A stretch of 64,000 nucleotides of DNA from Candidula unifasciata. Lineage: Eukaryota > Mollusca > Gastropoda > Stylommatophora > Geomitridae. Below the pieces are notes generated by a model that had not been told where the DNA came from, did no database searches, and worked only from the letters and a program-made list of their open reading frames with translations. Within the stretch, counting starts at the first letter, position 1. The number at the start of each line of letters is the position of its first letter. This document shows positions 58,160 to 64,000 of the stretch, one piece after another. Both the position numbers and the translations under genes were made by a program. Where the stretch lies: contig CAJHNH020004879.1 of NCBI GenBank assembly GCA_905116865.2, positions 536,241 through 600,240 of the forward strand. Direction: 5' to 3'.

Positions 58160-58545
58160 TCAATAAACAGATGACAGGTTCCTCAAAAGAACACACACAC
58201 ACACACTTCGGCACCAACAGACAGAAAGACATCACTATGAAAGTGTCTTTAACAGCCCACAAATTGATGCAAACTGATATACATACTTCGACAACCAACA
58301 AACACAAGGATGTTATTATGACCTTGTCTCCAGCAGCCTATAAACATCGCAGATTTCATAAATAACACATACACAAACACACACACAGATATATATATAT
58401 ATATAATTTCGACCACCTAAAGACACACACACACATATATATATATATTTTGACGACATAAAGACACACACACACATATATATATATATATTTTGACTAC
58501 ATAAAGACACACACACACATATATATATATTTCGACCACCTAAAG

Positions 58546-58603
<58 letters not shown>

Positions 58604-58930
58604 CGACCACCTAAAGACACACACACACACATATATATATATATTTCGACCACCTAAAGTCACACACACATATATATATGTATATATATATATATATATA
58701 TATTTCGACCACCTAAAGACACACAGATGCCACTACAAACGTGCTGTTACCAACAGCTCAGAAACTGACGACGGGATCCAGAAAGAAACACAAACAGATG
58801 TCACTACGAACGAGCGTGTCTTCAACAGCCTGCAAACTAATGGCAGGTTCTAGAAAGAACACACACTTCGACCACCAACAGAAACAAAGCTGCCACCACC
58901 ACGAACGTGCCTCCAACAGCCCAGTCAATA
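58160..58930 (+). repeat. Compound array: (CA)n-(TA)n blocks with a constant spacer
   Basis: At 58385-58715 six or more blocks of CA and TA repeats are separated by tttcgaccacctaaagacac-type spacers. The flanks (58160-58340, 58720-58930) are longer, degenerate units with cttcgaccaccaacag and caacagcctgcaaact. Confidence 0.9.
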
Positions 58931-59249
58931 GACCCCTGCAGAATTTGCTCTCATCCACACAACTCTACTCCAGTCAACAGATTGTCCCGCGCCCGTCTCT
59001 GGTGCTTTCAGTCGTCCAAATGTCAAATCGATACATCGTGACTTGTCTTTGCCAGCGGAGTTTTCTGGGAAGAAGAACGCATACCAGGTTTACTTGTTGA
59101 ACTTCCAGCGTGTGCCTTTAAGAAGGTTTGTTACTTCATTGGTGTACAAGCCTTCCGTGGTGTCTTCCCTCTCCTCCATCCCCATCCCAGACCTTACTTC
59201 TATCCTCTCTAACTACTAACGCATATATATGCATCATAGCATTATCTGT

Positions 59250-59400
59250 CAGAAAAAGAGAGAGAGAGAGAGAGATACAAAGATTGAGAGATAGAGATAC
59301 AGTGAGCGAGTGATAAAGCGATACGGAGAGAAAACGCAAAGAGTGTGTGAGAAAGAGATAGAAAGATTAAGACAGATAGAGGCAGAAAGAGATGACGGAA
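59250..59400 (+). repeat. GA-rich low-complexity tract
   Basis: AGAG repeats grading into mixed purine-rich sequence. Confidence 0.85.
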
Positions 59401-59611
59401 AGAGGGGAAGAGATAGCATAAGCTGGGGGAAGGGAAAAAAAGTCTCGACAGATTACAAAACAGACATGCAGACGTCTAGGGAACCAGGTGTGCCTACAAT
59501 TAAACAGGGCGTCACTAGAGGGCAGAACTAAGATATGACGAAAGAGAAAAGTCGTCGTTTCCCGACATAAAACTTACTGGATGTATGGCGCTGTGTTTTT
59601 AATGAGAGCCA

Positions 59612-59792
59612 CTATATGAGCAATGTGGGCATCATGTCCGGTCGGCCCCCTTAACTTTCCTAACTATCTATTCCTGGTACCCAGTGTCGGCTGGGTTGGT
59701 AAGAAGTCTTGAGTTACAAATGCCGGCCCTTACAGAGATTCGAACATGTGACCGGCTGGCCTGCATATAAACATGCTAGCCAGTAGGCCACA
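59612..59792 (-). mobile_element. SINE, family S2, diverged
   Basis: Shows ttcctggtacccagtgtcgg and the head region gattcgaacatgtgaccgg; the rest is divergent. Confidence 0.7.
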
Positions 59793-59859
59793 TGAACACT
59801 TCGATGGCAAAACGTTTGTGTTCGGACACATCCGCAGGAGACCTGAGAATCCGCACGAT

Positions 59860-59985
59860 AGCTGTGTGTGTTTGTGTGTCTGTGTCTGCATCTTAAGGTG
59901 TCTATGTGTGTTTGTGTGTCTGTGTCTGCATCTTAATGGGTCTATATGTGTCTGTCTGCGTCTGTATGTGTATCATTATGCATCT
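59860..59985 (+). repeat. Short tandem repeat, tgtgtgtctgtgtctgcatc type
   Basis: Two to three units of about 57 bp. Confidence 0.8.
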
Positions 59986-60027
59986 GTGACACAACCAGAC
60001 GAAACGCTCATCGCTAAGACTCGATAA

Positions 60028-60297
60028 CGAAGAAGAAGAAGAAAAAGAAAGAAAGAAAGAAAAAAAGAAAGAAGAATAAGAAGAAGAAGTAGAAGAAGAA
60101 GAAGAAGAAGAAGAAGAAGAAGAAGAAGAAGAAGAAGAAGAAGAAGAAGAAGAAGAAGAAGAAGAAGAAGAAGAAGAAGAAGAAGAAAAAGAAGAAGAAA
60201 AAGAAGAAGAAAAAGAAGAAGAAGAAGAAGAAGAAGAAGAAGAAGAAGAAGAAGAAGAAGAAGAAGAAGAAGAAGAAGAAGAAGAAGAAGAAGAAGG
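60028..60297 (+). repeat. (GAA)n microsatellite, 270 bp
   Basis: Longest GAA tract in the window, with rare AAA and TAG interruptions. No LINE 3' end recognised next to it. Confidence 0.97.
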
Positions 60298-60769
60298 ATT
60301 AACTTTCCATGTGGCAATATATTCTAGTAAACAGACGGTATGTGAAGACACAGGATGCTAAGCGTGCTTGTGTTGTCCCACACATACGGGTCAGCACAAT
60401 GTCAATAGTCCTCGTGATGTCCGCCACGTACGATGCAGCTCAACGCCACACGTCCTGGTCATGTTGCATATATATGACACAGGACCACGTCAAACGTCCT
60501 CGTTATGTCTCCCACATACGACACGGGAGGACACCACAATGCCCTTGTGAAGTCCCACACGAGTTGTAGCGTGAGTCTGTGGATTACTGCTTGGGCGTAA
60601 CCGGGCGAGGCCATGGATCGCAGGACTCAGAAACTGGCACGCAACGACCCAACGCTATCCATTCATTGCGTGCCGTTTATGCTGTGTTAACAAATAAATG
60701 CAATTTTAACCTGCGGCTGTGAATCCTGGACAATTAGTAGGCAAGCAAAACACTTCTTGGGGCTTACGA

Positions 60770-60855
60770 TTCCATGGACAGCCAGATTTAGAATTTATAC
60801 GTCCCTTGTGGGTTCCAACAGTTTACAGCCGGTGAACGCAGAGAAAACGAAGTAA
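60770..60855 (+). mobile_element. Dispersed repeat, family R4, 3' end
   Basis: Ends gtttacagccggtgaacgca then gagaaaacgaag; only the 3' third is recognisable. Confidence 0.6.
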
Positions 60856-61991
60856 TCTCGACAAATACAAATTATCACAAACGTGAGCAACATACATCAT
60901 CTTTGCCCCCGCGTTACAGGGAGAGAAAAACAGAAACATGTGACAGAAAGAAAGTAACGAGAGAAGATTCCTGACAGACCTCAGGTCTGGTATTTTTAAA
61001 AAAAAGGTATCAGTACACGAAGTGATATCTGCTGTAGAAACAAATCGACCAAGCCAGTCGACAAGGCACTTGGTTATGATAAACAAACATTAGGACTCTC
61101 CGTGGCAGCTCAGTCGGCATCCATCGTTGAGAACTGTTGTTCGGTTTTCGTAAACTGCTTAACTTATTCAAGGTCATTTCTATTTATTAGAGAAGCCGTT
61201 GACTTAGCATACACACTGTGCTTATAAAAGATTTGCCAACTGGGCGGTGAATAGTAATATTACAGACATGAAATAAAACGGAAGAGGTGTTCGCCAATTT
61301 CGCGATCGATGAATAGTTGACACTAAAGCTACGAAACAAGAGTGGAAAAGAGCTCACCAACTGGGCGCGGTGGACAGCAGAGTACTTTTCATTTTTTCTA
61401 CCCATCTCGGGGACTCCGATATTTCGTGGGGAGTTTCGCCGCCTAACCACGAGGTTTTTTTTTTCGTGCCATAAAGCGCCTTGCTTAGTCACTACTGGCT
61501 GTGGATTCCCTCTGAAGAATCCCCAGATGTCTGATTACTGATACGCTTCAAACTGTAACATGCCCACTAACACAATCTCCATCTGCCTTTATTGACATAT
61601 TCCAGCAGATTGGTTTCTACTTCTGGGTATTTTGCCTTCTTGCCAGGAACAGACTGTCGACTTGAGAATTTCTCTTTAACAGCATCATTCATTCCAATCC
61701 ATCTTCACACATCTGTCTCATCCACACCAACCTTTCTCCCAGCTGCTCGTTTTCCATTTTCTTGCAACCGAAATTTGCAAGTGTAACTTGCTTCTGCACG
61801 GCCTATCTTTCACCGCTTACGGGTACTGCTGTCTCGGTGTTGGTCTCTTGACGAAATTCGAAGAAAATTATCTTTTCCTAAAACGATCATCTCAGAAACT
61901 GAGTTAGTTCGGACTACACACCCGTAAATACGGTACACACTTTCTAAATGTAGGCGCCGTCGACAGTTCGGGAAGCGGGAAGGAAGCGGCA
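60856..61991. other. Stretch with no supported feature
   Basis: Less repetitive and with more CpG than its surroundings. A tRNA-like cgtggcagctcagtcggcat at 61103 is too short to call. Possible promoter-containing region, but nothing shows this directly. Confidence 0.4.
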
Positions 61992-62205
61992 ATGGCCACC
62001 TTCTTGTTAGCGTTCACCGGCTGCACAGGCACCAAAGGAAAGTGCTAGTTGTTTCTGGACTCTTTGAGTGCACATCCGTTTTACATATTTGGTCTATGCT
62101 TACATCAACTGGTGGTTACTCCCTTCTCAGGCAGATGTATTCCAACTTCGAAAAAAAAAGACTTATTAGTTACCGTCGTTGACGGCATGCTTATTGGGTT
62201 GGGTT
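61992..62205 (-). mobile_element. Dispersed repeat, family R4
   Basis: gttagcgttcaccggctgca, ggaaagtgctagttgtttct, ctcaggcagatgtattccaa, then gttgacggcatgcttattgg. Confidence 0.7.
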
Positions 62206-62529
62206 GAGGGGCGAGGAGTCTAAATCTCACCCCCCCCCCCCCCAAATTTTTCCCTGGAATCATCACAGGAAAGGACAGTGGCAGATTCCGTGAAAATCAG
62301 TGTTTCTCATCTGAATAGTTACTGATAGTGCCAATAGCAGACGGTTTATTGTTGAGGTGGTATAATAAAGCCAATCACAGACTCAAGTGGGAGAAACTGA
62401 GTTAAAAAAGGAGACACGTTACTTTCTGTTAATTGTTTCAGTTCTCTACTGGCGTGTTAAGTTATTATGTGTTAAAACTTCTTGTGGTTTGTTTATTGTT
62501 TCAGTTCTAAACAACTGGGCCTAGTAAAT

Positions 62530-62665
62530 ATTGTAAAAATGACGTTGGCTCCCAGGTCGAGCCATCCTAAAATGGACAACAGGTAATATCCAGGGAAGTA
62601 AATGCGGCTGGTGTGATACTGACCGCATTATCAGGTGAGTGCTGATTGGTCTTTGAAAACACAAT
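62530..62665 (+). mobile_element. SINE, family S2, body only
   Basis: Contains ggctcccaggtcgagccatc, cagggaagtaaatgcggctg and gtgctgattggtctt. The tRNA-like head is missing or too diverged to see. Confidence 0.75.
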
Positions 62666-62689
62666 TTTAGCATCATGTGTCTCAAAGTT

Positions 62690-63365
62690 ACTGAAATATG
62701 CGTTGAATAATTATGTGTTGAGTAAATAAGTGCTAAGTAAGTAAGTGATGAATAAATGGATGTTGCGTAAATAGGTGTTGAGCAAATATGTGTTCAGTAA
62801 AAAAGTGCTAAGTAAATAAGTGTGGAGTACGTATGCGTTGAGTAAAAATGTGTTTAGTGTATAGTGTTGAGTAAACATGTTTTCAGTAAATAAGTGTTGA
62901 GTGAAGATGCGTGCAGTAAATAAGTCTTGAGTAAACATTTGTTCAGTTAAAAAGTGTTGAGTTACTATGTGTTCAGTATATAAGTTTTGTGTAAATAAGT
63001 GTTCAGTAAACATGTGTTCAGTAAATAAGTGTTGAGTAAAGATGCGTTCAGTAAATAAGGGTTGAGTAAAGATGTGTTCAGTAAAAAAATGTTGAGTAAA
63101 TATATGTTCAGTAAATATGTGTTAAGTAAAAATGTGTTCAGTAAATAAGTGTTGAGTAAACATGTGTTCAGTAAATAAGTGTTGAGTAAACATGTGTTCA
63201 GTAAATAAGTGTTGAGTAAACATGTGTTCAGTAAATAAGTGTTGAGTAAATAAGTGTTGAGTAAATATGTGTTCAGCAAATATGTGTTGAGTAAACATAT
63301 GTTCAGTAAATATGTGTTAAGTAAAAATGTGTTCAGTAAATATGTGTTGAGTAAATAAGTTACCA
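62690..63365 (+). repeat. 30-bp (2 x 15) minisatellite
   Basis: About 22 units of taagtgttgagtaaacatgt + gttcagtaaa, itself two related 15-mers. Cleanest at 63120-63260. Period divisible by 3 gives accidental leucine/asparagine-rich frames. Confidence 0.95.
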
Positions 63366-63445
63366 GAAGTCCACGTGAACAAATTCCAGCCTTCACCGTG
63401 GCCTGGACCCGGGACCTTCAGCGCTCGAGGCGGACGCCATACCTT
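63358..63445 (-). mobile_element. Partial SINE, family S1 head
   Basis: Contains gaccttcagcgctcgaggcg and gacgccatacc, matching the head of the S1 copies on the minus strand. It abuts the end of the 30-bp array. Confidence 0.7.
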
Positions 63446-63727
63446 AAAACCAAGCAGCAGTGCCCCCCCCCCCCTTTTCCCCACACACATGAGCTTACAA
63501 AGAACAATTATTTTGGCTCCCCTTTCATACATAAGAGCAACAATCAATAGATGACAAGATGAGCTCATCTAATTGCAACAATTCTGACTTTCACGGTGTC
63601 AGGTTGCCATGGCGACACGGAGACAACATTCAAGTGCAGGGAAGAGATCTGCGAATTTCTAACCCTGGCCAGTATTTCCCACTTTTAGTGGGCGTGTGGG
63701 AAGGGGAGGGGTGGGGGAGGGGGGTCC

Positions 63728-63835
63728 TTTAGGCCTGAGAATTTAGGATCGCGTAGGTAGTGCAGTCGCTCGGGCTGTGCAAGTTAGGATTATACTGTTG
63801 CCCCGACAAGAAAGGACCTGTTCACGTTTCCCGGC
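63728..63835 (-). mobile_element. SINE, family S4, partial
   Basis: Shares cctgagaatttaggatcgcg and gtgcaagttaggatta with 45541-45705. The tRNA-like head is not clear. Confidence 0.6.
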
Positions 63836-64000
63836 CCATTTACACACTTTCTCAGTCTGATCTAGGCCAGAAAGGTGTCACGTTGTAATGCTTTCTTCGA
63901 AAAGAGTCTCTCGTGTGACCTAGGCTCAGGCTACGGGTGAGGGGGTGGGGGGGTTAAGGCCAGTTCTAGGTGTTCTGTGGTCGTTGAAAGATGTGTCGTA

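Noticed and set aside
59902..60351. Poly-serine / poly-leucine frames
   Set aside because: Translation of the GAA/TTC microsatellite; same for frames at 530-788 and 10232-10583.

Overview
The window is animal nuclear DNA. The evidence is one spliced gene with canonical GT-AG introns, tRNA-derived SINEs, 5'-truncated non-LTR retrotransposon (LINE) fragments, hAT-type DNA transposon remnants and a very high density of micro- and minisatellites. The repeat style (several tRNA-headed SINEs, GAA-tailed LINEs, abundant intronic minisatellites) fits a lophotrochozoan, most likely a gastropod mollusc. That placement is inference; no species can be named.

The only host gene I can support is on the minus strand, from the start codon at 55574 down to the stop codon at 23850. 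It is an inositol-1,4,5-trisphosphate 3-kinase (ITPK; IP3 + ATP -> IP4). I built it from 11 coding exons whose phases all agree, giving 1,614 nt and 537 residues. Exon 1 encodes a 232-residue divergent N-terminal region beginning MGC (a candidate lipid-anchoring signal). Exons 2-11 encode the conserved catalytic domain, with the family motif PxxxDxKxG (residues 326-334), the LGFRIE segment, SSLL and IDF.

Layout. 1-23 kb (3' of the gene): no host exon seen; LINE fragments, SINEs, a 1.66-kb tetranucleotide array, a 34-bp satellite, and arrays of 38, 55, 123 and 83 bp. 23.8-55.6 kb: the ITPK gene, whose introns hold about 20 unrelated minisatellite arrays (about 12 kb in total by my measurement), SINEs, a 413-bp foldback element, two nested hAT remnants and a 1.7-kb truncated LINE with a reverse transcriptase domain. 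55.6-64 kb (5' of the gene): a 55-bp array, a compound CA/TA array, a 270-bp GAA tract, SINE fragments and a 30-bp array; no 5' UTR exon or promoter could be assigned.

The most notable pattern is positional. At five or six of the ten introns a private tandem array starts within about 50 bp of the 5' splice site. In one case (exon 6) the repeat unit contains the exon end and its splice donor, leaving a ladder of decoy donors. Another item worth testing is a roughly 230-bp dispersed element ('element X') caught inserted in a SINE with a near-perfect 12-bp target duplication.
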